Assembly (NCBI GenBank): GCA_949752735.1
Contig: OX457039.1
Span: 24,388,330-24,452,329 of the forward strand
Source of the DNA: Lumbricus terrestris
Taxonomy: Eukaryota > Annelida > Clitellata > Crassiclitellata > Lumbricidae
Reading direction: 5' to 3'
Length of the DNA stretch: 64,000 bases
Position 1 is the stretch's first letter. The number at the start of each line of letters is the position of its first letter. Of this stretch, positions 1 through 10,920 are shown piece after piece. The notes under the pieces were generated by a model. That model worked only from the letters and a program-made list of their open reading frames with translations. It was not told the DNA's origin and ran no database searches. Both the position numbers and the translations under genes were made by a program.

Positions 1-416
1 TGTCCTAGCAATAACAGATTGATTATTTTAGAATGCTCAGATGCAGGTTACATTTAGACATTATCAAAATGTCTGAACTCATATTTTTCTTATGATCTGT
101 CTTGCATTTCCATAAAACATCCCTTTGTTCTACCAGTTAAAGATGTAGAAACTTTATTCCGAGGGTTCTCTTTGACACCCATTAATGACATTGTTATCTT
201 CACATTATTTTGCTGTTTACTTTTAAAGTGTATTGACATGTAACTGGGTGCGGTGTGTCACCCTGATTTGTCTAATTAAACGAAGATTAATTAGTGGAAT
301 CTAAGCAGTGAATTCTTGTGAACTTTCATATGGCATGCATGTGGATTGTGGACTTGTCAAAGGTAACTAAAGGCTGCTTCATTGCTTGCTTGCTCTCTTC
401 CTTAACTATTTTATAC

Positions 417-505
417 TTAGTCGTAATCACAATCTCCAAATTTACAAAGCGCTACTCGAAAACCAAGGGCCGGATACGAGCTTATCCACGAATGCTGCAT
501 TAAGT
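417..505 (-). repeat. LINE 3'-end repeat, copy 1
   Basis: This segment matches 4924-5011 and 25535-25620 in the same orientation. On the minus strand it ends in GGAGATTGTGATTA, and the 4.9 kb copy ends in a TTACGA repeat, as expected for the tail of a non-LTR element. The 4.9 kb copy is preceded by degenerate LINE C-terminal coding sequence, which supports a LINE origin. Confidence 0.55.
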
Positions 506-583
506 TAGAGAGTTTCCAAGGGAGATGCTTCCAGTTTCCAGAGGGGACAGAGTAGATATTAATTTGGGTGTACTTCGGCTCCT
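500..583 (-). CDS. Candidate terminal FGFR exon (weak)
   Basis: After the donor at 653 the FGFR reading frame continues in phase 0. A minus-strand AG at 585-584 followed by a 28-codon open stretch that is Ser/Thr/Leu rich and ends with TAA at 502-500 could be the C-terminal tail. The acceptor has almost no polypyrimidine tract and no PLC-gamma-type tyrosine motif is visible. The real last exon may lie below position 1. A possible AATAAA-like signal (tttatt on the plus strand) occurs near 145. This is inference from phase only. Confidence 0.2.
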   Translation of the reverse strand, partial: RSRSTPKLISTLSPLETGSISLGNSLT

Positions 584-653
584 CTTTAAATGCCCTCATT
601 GAAAGCATTGATAGAAAGACCACCTGTGTACTTTATCTTCTAAATGTTCTCAC

Positions 654-759
654 CTCAGACACGCAGACTGCCAATACACGGTCCAGTTCCAGGACCAAAT
701 CCAAGAACGATGGTCTTTGAATTGGACTGCTATGCCAACAGTCGAGCATTATGTTGTAT
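654..759 (-). CDS. FGFR: FGFR kinase exon: C-lobe helices, RP motif
   Basis: The exon is 106 bp, with acceptor ttctctgcttgtag before 759 and donor GAG|gtgaga after 654. It starts with the third base of a codon opened in the exon at 2238-2375. It encodes the end of the tyrosine-kinase C-lobe: [19 protein letters not shown] then [13 protein letters not shown]. The conserved DCWH and QRPSF (kinase subdomain XI, the structural Arg) are present. The length equals that of the equivalent vertebrate FGFR exon as I know it. It is too short to stand out as an ORF and was found by motif and phase. The frame leaves in phase 0, so at least one more coding exon is expected. Confidence 0.9.
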
Positions 760-929
760 CTACAAGCAGAGAAACCAACAAATAACTTTTGTGTATAACA
801 GATGCCTAACCTAATTTTCTACCTATTGGAGTAACTGACAGACGACGGGAAATGACTGAGCTGCTCATATCCCACAATTATTTCAGAATTTTTTTTTATC
901 ATTCATTTCTACAGTGTTTTATCCACTGT

Positions 930-1262
930 TTATCCAACATGATCAATTTTGTTAAGATGGCAGCCTACAATGCTACAAATACAGTGTGAAAATTAAAAAA
1001 CTTTAAACAATGGAGAGGGGACATTTATTGAAGTCATAAACCATGTCTCTCAGCACTGAAATTATGAGAAATTTTGTCAAGATGACAGCTTAGAATGTCA
1101 CCATTGCAGTATGGAGAAAACAAAACTTTAAACAAATGAGAGAGGACACGATTATTATTGAAGTCTTAAAGGCACTGAGATGATGATCTATTTCGTTAAA
1201 CTCACAGCCTAAAACGCTAGTGTGGAAATACAAAATTTCAACAATGGGGAGGGAGCACATCT
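930..1262 (+). repeat. Dispersed repeat A, copy 1 (internally tandem)
   Basis: About three diverged units of roughly 115 bp each contain GGAGAGGGGACA, TTATTGAAGTC and GTCAAGATGACAGC. The same repeat occurs inverted at 17490-17790. It has no coding content. It probably belongs to the interior of a DNA transposon, since the inverted copy sits beside a hAT-like terminus. Confidence 0.6.
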
Positions 1263-1574
1263 CTCCTGAAACCCCTCCACCCTGCTTGGCAGCTCATGCA
1301 TCGCCAATCGTCCTCGGCCACTCGTCCCCCGACACCCAGAACCAAGTCTCCCTCCACCTATGTGTCCAGGCACTTTTTTACACTTTAAGCACTGCACTCA
1401 AGCCAACAAAACTATGGCTGTGTCACAAAATGAAGAGTTGAGTTCGCCAAGCTGTGGCTGAACGACGAACTGAAAAATGAACCGATTGCAAGGTAGAAAA
1501 GTCATCTCATATTTTTGGTGTTGTTGATAAGGCATGCAAAACATGTGTATGCATGCCATTATTATTCATTTTAT

Positions 1575-1685
1575 GTATTCATTTTACATAATAAATTTTA
1601 ATACCATTAATAATTATCAATAAATTTGAACCATTAATAATTATCAATAAATTTTAACCATTAATAATTATCAATGAATTTTAGT
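1575..1685 (+). repeat. AT-rich tandem repeat, about 29-bp unit
   Basis: The unit ACCATTAATAATTATCAATA is repeated three times with small changes. The following bases to about 2020 look like a degenerate hAT-type MITE interior (a ggtcgatatctcatgaaaa motif also seen near 7630) ending at GACGTCTAGATTAAACACTG. That end is shared with 16736-16757. No gene is seen in 760-2237 apart from these repeats. Confidence 0.6.
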
Positions 1686-2237
1686 TTGTTGCTTTTGAGT
1701 TTACTGTTGGGAAATTTTCTTACTTTTTTCTTAGTCATTAATTTTAGTAAAAATTCCAAGAAATCTACCATTTCTGCTACTGAAAAACTGATGACTTTTT
1801 TAGCCTTTCGGTCGATATCTCATGAAAATATAGTCCTTGTTTCTATTTTACAAAAATTGACCAACATGGTCATATATGTCTGGACAGTGGACACCACAAG
1901 GCTGCTCGGTTTTTCTGGAAGAAGGGAATTCGTACACATTTGCTTTTTCTGGGGGAATGGCATGCATTCCTGGGGAGGGGAACTTCTTTCCCCCACCCAT
2001 GACGTCTAGATTAAACACTGGTTGGGAGCCCTCGGGTTCAAACATTATTCCTTCTGCAACCTGTGGTGTCAAAAAAATGGACAGCACTGTTCTAGGTCAT
2101 TGCGTCACACTTTATGATTATTATATTAATTATATCAACTGTCGTTAATATTAAATAACATAAAAATAGAGAAAGCTGTGCCATAAATTACAAGAAAATG
2201 GCGCAATAGAAATGGTAGAAAAACGAATTCAACTAAC

Positions 2238-2375
2238 ATTTCAAGTGAAGCATGAGGAGGCTTTTCCATGCGATGTCCTTCTCTCAACAGGCCAAACAGC
2301 TTTTCCACAGGAACTGATGGATAGGGTGTTCCTCCCAACGTAAAGATTTCCCAAAGCAGAACGCCATATGACCAC
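2238..2375 (-). CDS. FGFR: FGFR kinase exon: [15 protein letters not shown] segment
   Basis: The exon is 138 bp. The acceptor is tgttgagttgcag before 2375 and the donor is GAAAT|gttagt after 2238. Its first base is the third base of the Val codon begun at 4105. The product is kinase subdomains [23 protein letters not shown], then [19 protein letters not shown]. The hydrophobic [14 protein letters not shown] and REGHRM strings are FGFR hallmarks. It ends two bases into a codon, which the 654-759 exon completes. Length and both phases agree with the vertebrate FGFR exon. Confidence 0.93.
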
Positions 2376-2674
2376 CTGCAACTCAACAATGAATACGTCT
2401 ACCTAAGATGCATCGGAATTGAAGCAAATGTAATGCTACACACTAACAGTCTAACACACACTGCTTACCATCCTCTCTAATGAAGATTTTTCACATGACC
2501 ATCGTGACATGGTCCTGACGTTGAAAGATGAACACAAGTAGGCCTAAAGCTATCAAGATCTAACATCCTTTGACCACCCGACTGTAGGCCTACACTGCAA
2601 TATGATACACATGGGCTCCAGGGTATTGACCTCTCCCAACTTGCTCTGCTCATATCTCCTTTTCCCTCACAGTT

Positions 2675-2975
2675 CGTGATCTAGGACTGGGACTCACCCT
2701 CGATTCTGAACTCACTCTGTCCCAGCATGTGAACTTGGTTGCTCTGAGTGCCTACTGCCAGCTTCCGAACTTCGTCAGCTCGGGGTGGTCTCCCGCTCTC
2801 TCTCTCTATCTCACGACGCGGTCGTCGTCCTTGTCCACGCCTTTGTTACAAGTCGAATCGACAACTGTTGCTCTTTACTTGCTGGTCCTGGGGCGACTTG
2901 ATCGTGTCTTGCGTTCGGCTGCTCGTCTTGTTGGGCGGCTTCCTAAATTTGCTCCTGTCTCTGCCTATGCGGTGG
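2675..2975 (+). pseudogene. L2/CR1-type LINE reverse transcriptase fragment
   Basis: A broken reading frame gives LGLTLDSELTLSQHV and then, after frame changes, LRSAARLVGRLPKFAPVSAY. These are the post-RT region of L2/CR1-like LINEs (compare 40000 and 46060). It is 5' truncated and frameshifted. It runs into the GGGGTGG-rich repeat. Confidence 0.6.
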
Positions 2976-3862
2976 GGTGGTGGCCACTGATGGGGTGGAG
3001 GTGGGGTGGGATGGTAGGGGTGTGAGAAGAAATTTTGTCCCGAAAACAAAATTTTAGGGTGGCGTACCGGTAGAGGTTCTAGTGTGGTGGGGTGTCGTGG
3101 GGTGGGGTTCAGGTATGGCCCTATGGAGTGTGGTAGGGTGGGGGGTGAGGGAAGAAATATTTTCGGAAAACCAAAATTTCACGAGTCGCGTACCGGTCAA
3201 GGTCGGAGTGTGGTGGAGTGGGTGGGTTCGGGAGGGGAAGTAAAAAATTTTGGGAGGAAGGGTGGGACGGAGGGATGGAGGAAAGGAGGGGAGGTAGGGA
3301 GAGAGGGTGGGTGGGAGGGATTGGCCGGGAACGCCAGTAAAAAAATAACAATAATAAAAGTGGCTGTAGATCTTAGATAAAAGAGGAAACACAGTCACGT
3401 TGAAAATTTATAATAATTAAATCATTCAGGCGCTATATAATGCGCAATCTATATAAATAAAGAGAAGATTCTGTGTGTTTGACCGGAATGCATTTCCACA
3501 GTTTTTGAGCTTTTCACTCCAGACTTTCACTGGGTGGAGTGGGGTGGGGTGGGGTGGAGAGGGTGGGGTAGATTGGGTGGGGTGGCGTAGTGAGGTTGGG
3601 ATGGGGTAGGGTGGGGTTGGAGGTGGTGAGTGGAGTGGGTGGGGTGGAGGTGGGTGGGGTGGGGTGGGAGGTGGAGGGGCAGGGGTGGGAGGGTTGGGGT
3701 GGAGGTAGGGGGCGGATGTAGGGGCTGGGACGAGGACATTTTTCCGAAAACCCAGATTTCTCTGGTGGCGTACTGGTGTAGATCGGAGTGGTTGGGTGTG
3801 GTGTGGTGGGTTTGTGGCCGGAGTGGGTCGCTTTACACTTTTCACTCTTCAACCAATGGGAA
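2976..3862 (+). repeat. GGGGTGG-rich tandem repeat, copy 1
   Basis: Units of roughly 100-130 bp share a core: an A/T-rich gaaaaccaaaatttcacg piece, then gcgtaccggt, ggtcggagtgtggtgg and a GGGGT-rich spacer. Part of the locus (3350-3500) is unrelated A/T-rich DNA. The same family recurs at 43180-43620. Long proline-rich minus-strand ORFs here are by-products of the composition. Confidence 0.75.
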
Positions 3863-4104
3863 GCTCCTAGTCCCTTGAACTCGCTCTTCTACCAGACAGC
3901 GTCGAGCCTTCTCGGTTGTTGGCCCGTCCACATGGAATGGACTCCCGCTTGCACTGCGCTTACTACCTCGAATAAGCCTATATTTTGTATAATAGCATGT
4001 GACGCTCAGCAGTTTGCTTTGGTTTGTACTTTGTATTGCATGAAAATAGAATGATGATCGCAGCAATCTATAAAAGACTAAAAGTGAACAGGATAACAAC
4101 TCAC

Positions 4105-4175
4105 ACGTCGCTCTTTGTTGTATATTTGCGATCGAACAACGCCTCTGGTGCCATCCACTTAACGGGAAGTCGTCC
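4105..4175 (-). CDS. FGFR: FGFR kinase exon: [16 protein letters not shown]
   Basis: The exon is 71 bp, with acceptor ttcttcttgtttcag and donor GACGT|gtgagt, both near-consensus. It encodes the P+1 loop and APE motif ([20 protein letters not shown] then KSDV), which follows directly from the activation loop exon at 16789-16911. It begins in phase 0 and ends after two bases of a Val codon, matching the next exon. KYTTKSD replaces the usual VYTHQSD of vertebrate FGFRs. Confidence 0.95.
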
Positions 4176-4559
4176 CTGAAACAAGAAGAACGACGCATAA
4201 TGACTCTCTTGAGTCTATTTCAATTACAGTTGCAGTGAATAATTATGTAAGCTGTAAGCTTTTAATGCCAGTGTCGTTCCATCCAAATACCCAAGTGAAG
4301 ATTTGCAATCTAGGAGCAGTTCCTGCTACTTCCTGAGGTAGTCAGTTCTAGTACGTATTCCACAATTCTTTGTCTGAAAGACAATTTTCTATTGTCTAAG
4401 CTTAATTGCACCTACAGTTTCATATAACTGCATTAATTTTACTCTATTCTCCTGACTCACCTTTTGTTTGTATAATTATATTAGGCCTATGCTAGCTATA
4501 GGAATTTATTGCTCATGAAGCCACTTCATTTTCCCGTCGGTCGTACTGCATATTTCTAA

Positions 4560-4738
4560 ATTCTAACCCTATTCTCTCAGGTGGCCGGGTGGCCCTGGCT
4601 AGCGGAACCTTTGGCCCTTTTGGGTCTCCTGGGTAAGTCGACATATTACATGTAAACTACATAATGTACAATTATACTTTCTGTAATGAATGAGTTGGTT
4701 GCCAAATAAAAGATGTTATGTTATGCTATGTCATATTA
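4560..4738 (+). repeat. LINE 3'-UTR fragment
   Basis: GGTGGCCCTGGCTAGCGG then GGCCCTTTTGGGTCTCC resembles the 3' UTR of the LINEs at 14580, 40970 (minus) and 55610 (minus). It ends in AATAAAAGATGTTATGTTATG, a typical tail. There is no RT coding sequence beside it, so it is a strongly 5'-truncated insertion. Confidence 0.5.
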
Positions 4739-4923
4739 GGCATAATATTGTGTCCGTTCAAATTTACAGTCTGTTGTCGACTTCTTGAAGAGTTTTTTCG
4801 TTTGCATTTTCGAAACCATGACAAATTTTGTATAGCCTACGTCTCAATCAGATCTGCCCTCGTTCGTTTTCTATCCAATGAAAAAAAAAACAGCTTTAGA
4901 GGCCTTTCTTCGGTATCCTTGCT

Positions 4924-5440
4924 AATCGTAATCGTAATCTCGAGATTTCTAGAGCGCCCACAAAAGCGAAGTCGCGGGAACCAGCTTATTCACAGGCGCT
5001 TAATCAAAACAAAATCGATAAGCAAATGGTCAAGATCCGGGGAATCAGACAGGCAGATAGATGGACGGCTAAGGTAGCTGATGTTTAGAGTTGAAATGGC
5101 GAGGGAGGTGAGAAGAGGTATAGTCAGGATAGGATTTGTGAAAAAGCAATGTTTTCAGTTTCGAGTGACAGACTTGCGGAGAGATTGTAAGAGTTGATGC
5201 ATGGGTGACTTCGTAAGCTGATTAAAATATATGTAATAAAATTGGAGGGAGAATGTTCCAAAGAGGGGGCAGCTATGGCTATGGAACGATTGGCAAATTT
5301 GAGTGATGATCGAGGTGATCGAAAGAAGGGCGGAGCAGGGTCAGGGTCCAGAGTGGAAGAGGAGCGGGTTGAACGCGTAGCGGTTGGATGGTGAACAAAT
5401 GACGGAGATACGAAAGTTGAGAGGATTGAAGTGTATCAGT
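4924..5440 (-). pseudogene. Truncated LINE C-terminus plus 3' tail, repeat copy 2
   Basis: On the minus strand a degenerate stretch resembling the W-N-x-LP...K..LF ending of CR1/L2 LINE ORF2 is followed by the tail shared with 417-505 and 25535-25620, ending in repeated TTACGA. Stops interrupt the frame. Homology of the coding part is weak and rests on the tail. Confidence 0.4.
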
Positions 5441-5502
5441 AGTTTAGGAGTGCCATTATATTAGCCTCAATGCGCAGGTAACCACAATGACGTCATCACA
5501 TC

Positions 5503-6093
5503 ACCGATCCAAGGTCGTTCAATTGTCATTATCACCGATCAGTGGCGTAACTACGGGGGGGCAAGGGGGCAGCCGCCCCCCCCCAAATGAAAGGGCTGCC
5601 CCCCCAGCTGCCCCCCCCAATCCCTGCGTTTGTTTTACTTTTTACTCTTACGAGTGATAAATAATTAAACAATGTTATATAATTTCTGACTTATTTTATT
5701 TTTTATACAACTTCCTGTACAACTTCTTATAGGGTGGGTGATGGGAAAGTGGGACAGGCCACTATAGTGCACTGTGGGACAGATAAGCTAGTGAGGCTTG
5801 CTTGCGTATTATGTCCAATACTGTACATACATCCAAAATCAAAAAATACATAGTCTATGGCAATATACCGATGCCGATGTACGCTTTAATTGCCAACGGT
5901 AGCCACCCCATCATTTTAAGCTGCCACCCCACTGCCCCCCCATGAAAAAATAACTGGCTACGCCACTGTCACCGATCCAAAGGTCGTTCAATTGTCATTA
6001 TCACCGATCCAAAGGTCGTTCAATTGTCATTATCACCGATCCAAAATTCGTTCAATTGTCGACATCATCACCGATCCAAAGGTCGTTCAATTA
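5503..6093 (+). repeat. 32-bp tandem repeat interrupted by a MITE
   Basis: The unit TCACCGATCCAAAGGTCGTT + CAATTGTCATTA is present about once to the left and four times to the right of the inserted element at 5540-5968. The last units drift. The array supplies the 8-bp target duplicated on MITE insertion. Confidence 0.8.
5540..5968. mobile_element. hAT-type MITE, 8-bp TSD TCACCGAT
   Basis: The ends are CAGTGGCGTAACTACGGG and, reversed, CAGTGGCGTAGCCAGTT. They are flanked by the perfect 8-bp direct repeat TCACCGAT (5532-5539 and 5969-5976). G-runs and C-runs follow the left end. There is no coding capacity. Terminal CAGTGG and an 8-bp duplication are typical of the hAT superfamily. One caution: the target is itself a tandem repeat, so part of the duplication could pre-exist. 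Confidence 0.8.
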
Positions 6094-6261
6094 GGTGGGC
6101 CTACCGGTACCAGATTTAATTCAACATGGGCATACGCACACATTACACATACGCGCACGGACAAACCGATTGCACAGTATTCTAGATTTTTCTAAACCTA
6201 TTGCATCAACATTCTAGATTTTTTATACAGGCTATGGCACGGACAAACCAATTACAAGGAC

Positions 6262-6790
6262 TAGGCCTATAATGCACCACACACTTTCAGATTTGGGGAC
6301 ATTTTGTCATGCATAGCAGCATAGGAACACTCCGAGACGCGAAAACAGCGATGCGTGAAATGCGAATAAAGTGTTTAGCATTATTTTCAAACTTCGCATT
6401 CTAATCTTTTATTCTTTTGTAAAAAAAGTTAGGCGCCACTCACTTTAAAATTTGGAGAACGCTAAATTTTTCATGCATAGGAACACTTTGAGAAGCAGAA
6501 GCATCGGCGCATGAGATGCGAATAGAGTAGTAGCAGTATTTTCAAACCTTCGCGATCAAATCCTTTATTAAGCATTCTTAGAAAAAATGAATAGGGGCCA
6601 TACACTTTCAAACTTTGGAGGACATCAAATTTTCATTTAGGGCCTATAGAGACACTTTTAGAAGCACAAACAGTAGCCTACAGCGTGAGAGACGAATACA
6701 GCACTTAGTGGCATTCAAATCTTTCATTCTTTGGTAATGACTAGGCGCCGCACACTTTTAAATTTCGGGGACATCAATTTTCGAGTATAG
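6262..6790 (+). repeat. Degenerate satellite, about 150-bp unit, about 3.5 copies
   Basis: Repeated landmarks are GGCGCC..CACACTTT.AAATTT.GGGGACAT, then GCATAGGAACACT..GAG, GATGCGAATA and TTTATTCTTT, spaced 150-170 bp apart. No ORF, TIR or tail is visible. It could be a fragment of a larger satellite or an internal minisatellite of a transposon. Confidence 0.7.
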
Positions 6791-7149
6791 GGATACAAGA
6801 TGATAGCATGTCCCTGATTAATCAGGACAGCTGCGAAGAGCCTCCCGTCCACAGTTGTATATAACCGCTCAAAAGTAGGTTGTCCTCATGAAAATAGTGC
6901 AGCCGGACCAAACTGTCCAATATGGCCTGCAGCCGATCGCATTCATGCTGTCCAGAAAATTTCCATCATGCCGGGCCGCGTAAGCCTATAACCTAACATG
7001 TGGACCGCTGTCGTCCTTAGGCTTGGTCCATTGAGGCCGTGCGCAGTCATAATTCGCAGGGCAGGGCCGTAGCAACAAAGAACGTGGCCCCCTCCTAACA
7101 TATGTCCGGGGCGGCGGGGCCCCTTACAATGCAGAAACTGGTAGGCCTA

Positions 7150-7477
7150 TCTAATCTAATCTAATCTAATAAAGCATTTGTAAAACGCTTCTCACAGCAG
7201 AGCTATTCAGAAGCGCTCTCAGCGTGACAGGCCCATGAAAAAAGAAAAGTCTTCAAGCAGCGAAAAGATGCAGGTGAATTTCCTACAAGAATCCTGCCAC
7301 GAATTTCAGAAGGAAGGTGATTCCAAATTAAAGGACCAACAATAGCAAAAGCTCGGTGTTGGGTTAATGATGTTCGTGATCTGGGTACAAATAGATCAAA
7401 GCGGTCAGCAGAACGAAGAGGGCGTGAAGATCTTGCAGAAAGAGGCTTACACATTAAGTCACACAGGTATTTAGGCC
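7150..7477 (-). pseudogene. LINE 3' fragment (same family as 15552-16660)
   Basis: On the minus strand 83 codons end with AESASE and include FDLFVPRSRTSLTQHRAFAI and WNHLPSEIRG, the C-terminal end of an L2/CR1-like ORF2, then a tail of repeated TTAGA. It is nearly identical to the 15.6 kb copy, and the match stops at 7477, marking 5' truncation. Confidence 0.85.
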
Positions 7478-7563
7478 TATGCGATGTATGTAGTCCCGTA
7501 ACGTGCTTATTCTAAGTAATTTCGTTCATAATTATAATTAAGCTCTAAATCTGATATTATTAT

Positions 7564-7807
7564 CAGTGGCGGCACCAGAATTTCAGTTTTGGGGGCTGAA
7601 TTCTCGCGGAGGAAATTTTATAGTCATTTGGTCGAAATCTCATGAAAATTTTCCATTTTCACCCGCCAGCGACTTTTTTAGTCGAAATCTCGTGCATATA
7701 GTCTCAGTTTTTAGGGGGGAGGGCTGATCATGGAAATGTTTCATTTTTACATGTAAAAAACCGGATGGTCTTTGGGGGGGCTTAGCCCCCCCATAGCGCC
7801 ACTACTG
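7564..7807. mobile_element. hAT-type MITE, TSD ATTATTAT
   Basis: The element begins CAGTGGCGGCACC and ends (reversed) CAGTAGTGGCGC. It is flanked by ATTATTAT at 7556-7563 and 7808-7815. It lies inside the larger hAT-like element at 7062-8229, so it inserted later. Confidence 0.7.
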
Positions 7808-8675
7808 ATTATTATTATACTCTATGAAATTTTCTAGAATTGACATCAAAGTGCCCTGATGCAGTACTGCATAAGCTAAAAATCCGTTGCATTTTCAGCG
7901 TTTAAAATTTGGCTCTCAGGGCCTTTACAATGCAGAAATTGGAATGCGGTATTTATATTGAATACAATAAAGTTATAATGGGTATTCATATTATGTACAT
8001 GTATAACCTACGATACATAGGGCTACCGTGTACAAAACTGTACATGCATTCCGTACTTACTGCTGCGGAAGTCTTTCTAACAGTGCTTTCCAACGTGGAT
8101 TGTGCAACTGCGTCAATAAATGTCACTAACCTATAGCTACATCTTACATTTTTGCCACTTTCGGGGGCCCCCTTTCTTGCGGGGGCCCCCTCCGGTCGGA
8201 GGGCACGGAGGGCGGTCGCTACGCCTCTGTCGCAGGGCATAGGCTAAAGCGACTGTCTTGTCTGGGCGCTTAGACCTATGCGCTTTATATGAGCTTCAAA
8301 CCTAGATTTTCAGTCATGACATCCTTAGAATTGTCATACTCTGCACCAGAATAATAACTTGGAAGAAGACCATGCACATCTGCCACAGCGAACTTTAGCG
8401 ACCCCCGACGGCGAACCACTATCTACGGTCTTTCTTTGATTAGATTGCAGCATTTGGCCCATTCGTTATGTGATGCAGTTCTTCCCTGAGCGTGTCACGC
8501 TGGTGTAAACAGGTAGGCCTAAGTGTCACCCATGGTGTAAGAAGGGATGGTGTGCGCACTTCCTATAGGCCTACTGGCCATACAATGTTTTGGCAGACTT
8601 ATTTTAATTCAGCAGGTGGCGCTCCTGTCCCCATTTGCGCGTTGGCAGCATAGACAATAAAGAGCAAGAAGTATA

Positions 8676-10920
8676 AAGAACATTCGAAACATGGAACATA
8701 GGGACAAGGAGACGGCAGGAACATAGCAGGGAGTATCACTTGGAACAAATAAGGGGCGATGAGGATCAGGTAACATTACAGGGAACATGGAACATCACAC
8801 GGAACACCAGAGACATAGGCCTAAGCGAATATACAGGGTGGGCCAGAAAAAGGTAACCCCCTACGGTTTTTTGCCCACATCGTGGCCGTAAGTAAGTGAC
8901 GATTCAAAAACGAAACGCAAAAAAAATAGCTTTTTTGCTAATATCTTGGCCAGAAGTAAGAATTTCGAAATGAAATTTTACAGGCTTAAAGACAATTCAT
9001 ATTTACACATGATGGCCAGATTTCATCAAAAATATTTCAAACACAACAAAAGTTATACCACTTAGTGAGGCCACCCACCGTTTTTTGACGATTCAAAAAC
9101 GAAACGCAGCAAAAAGTAACAAAAACACGATTTTATTAAGTCTCATCTCAAATAACTGTTTCAAATCAAGTTGGTAGTACTTCACAACTTGTGTTCAATG
9201 TGCCCACCACCAGTGCCAAGACTTCTTTTGAGTCTCTTTGCAAAGTTCTTGATGAACCTGTTGATTAATCTGACAGATTTTTTATTTACCAATTTGATTG
9301 TTATCTTGCTAAGTGACTTCTCAGTGACGTGCAGCTACGCTGGTACCCTGTTTTTTTAAAAAATAGTAATAATAATGATCATCTGGCAAAATCAAGGCTA
9401 GTTGAGAACATATATTTGAGATGAGACTTAATAAAATTCTGTTTTGTTAATTTTTGTTGCGTTACCCTACTGAATCGTCAAAAAACGGTGGGTGGCCTCC
9501 TTAAAAGTGCCATAATTTTTATTCTGTTTGAAATATTTTGCTGAAATCTGGCCATCATGTGTAGATATGAATTGTCGTTAACCCTGTAAAATTTCATTTC
9601 GATTTTCTTACTTCTGACCAAGATATTGGCAAGAATAATATAATTGGTTTTTTGCAACTTTTTGTTGCGTCGCGTTTTTGAATCGTCCAAAAAGTTGGGT
9701 GGCCTCACTAAAAGTTATATATCCTTTGTTCTGTTTGAAATATTTTTATGAAATCCGGCCATCATGTGTAGATATGAATTGTCTTTAAGCCTGTAAAATT
9801 TCATTTCGAAATTCTAACTTCTGGCCAAGATATGGTGAAAAAACCGCAGGGGTTACTTTTTTATGGCCCACCCTGTATAGCAAAGAGGGTGGAACGTAAG
9901 GAACATGAAGCATCACAGAGAACATTGTTCAGAAAATATGGGAATATTGGACGAGGAAGACGGAACATGCATGCATTACGGAACACGCCACAAGGACTGT
10001 AGAACGTAAGGAACATGGAACATCAGAGGAAACATCGGAAACATTAAGAAAAATGGAATACGGAAAGTGCAACAAGAAATTGGAACACAAGGAACATGGA
10101 CCATCAGGTGACATAAGGAACATGGAACATCAGGGAAAATCAGAATCAGTGAAGAACAAGGAATGTTGAACACAAAGAACAGGAAACATCACGGAACACA
10201 AGGACCATGGAACATAAGGAACCTGGAATATCATGGGAAAATGATAAACATTTAAGAACACGGAATGTGGAATACGCAACAGGGTCCGTGGAACATATAC
10301 GGAACATGGAACATAAGAGGAAGATCAGAACCATTAAGAAATATGGAACACGGAATGTGGAACAGAAAATGTGGAACACAAGGAACAGGGAACATCAGGG
10401 AACGTAAGGAACATGTATCATCACTGGAAAACAGAACACGGAATGTGGAACACCACACAACAAGTTCCGTGGAACGCAAATAACAAGGAACATAAGAGGG
10501 ACACAAGAAACATTAAAGAACATGGAACTCGGAATGTGTAGCAAGAAATGATGAACACAAGGAACATAGAACATCACATTGAACACAAGCGACATCAGAA
10601 AACAAAGGACGCAAAACAAGCAACAAGGACCGTGGAACATAAGGGATATAAACAATTAAGGACCATGGAACATAAGGAACCTGGTATATCACAGTGAACA
10701 TCAGGGAACAAGGAACACAGGGAACATGGAACATCAATTAACAGGGAACAGAGAGCACATCACAGAGAACAAGGAAACACGGAACATCGATAGGAACATC
10801 AGGGTCAGTGGACATAGAGAACATGGGAACACAGGGAACACATAACATCGCATGGAACAGAGAACACGGAACACTGGAGAAAAGGAAACAAAGAGCAAAG
10901 GGAACGGAACATAGCAAAGA
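8676..10920 (+). repeat. Degenerate GGAACAT/GGAACAC array
   Basis: More than 1.2 kb of short units (GGAACATGGAACATAAGGAA and many variants, 8-14 bp) are interrupted by a mariner relic at 8834-9875. The complementary TGTTCC version occurs at 24720-24985 inside a P element. Cys/Phe/Pro-rich minus-strand ORFs in this interval are artefacts of the repeat. Confidence 0.85.
8834..9875. mobile_element. Degenerate mariner-like element with transposase C-terminus relic
   Basis: The ends CAGGGTGGGCCAGAAAAAGG and (reversed) CAGGGTGGGCCATAAAAAAG are flanked by TA. Subterminal arms of about 280 bp are inverted, and the right arm holds a direct duplication of about 240 bp. In the middle, the minus strand still reads a string close to INRFIKNFAKRLKRSLG then GGGHIEH. 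This looks like the extreme C-terminus of a Tc1/mariner transposase. The catalytic part is gone. Confidence 0.75.

Larger units (their letters stand above)
7062..8229. mobile_element. hAT-like element, 8-bp TSD TCGCAGGG, with two nested insertions
   Basis: The left end CAGGGCCGTAGCAAC and the right end (reversed) CAGAGGCGTAGCGAC match at 12 of 15 bases. The element is bounded by TCGCAGGG at 7054-7061 and 8230-8237. It contains GGGGCCCC-rich subterminal sequence, a LINE 3' fragment (7150-7477) and a second MITE (7564-7807). No transposase remains. Confidence 0.75.

Noticed and set aside
417..623. 68-codon minus-strand ORF as the FGFR C-terminus
   Set aside because: Half of it is the LINE tail repeat found at two other loci, and its frame does not match the donor phase at 653 without an unsupported acceptor.
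3426..3852. Proline/threonine-rich proteins on the minus strand
   Set aside because: The frames only reflect the GGGGTGG repeat, and no conserved sequence is seen.
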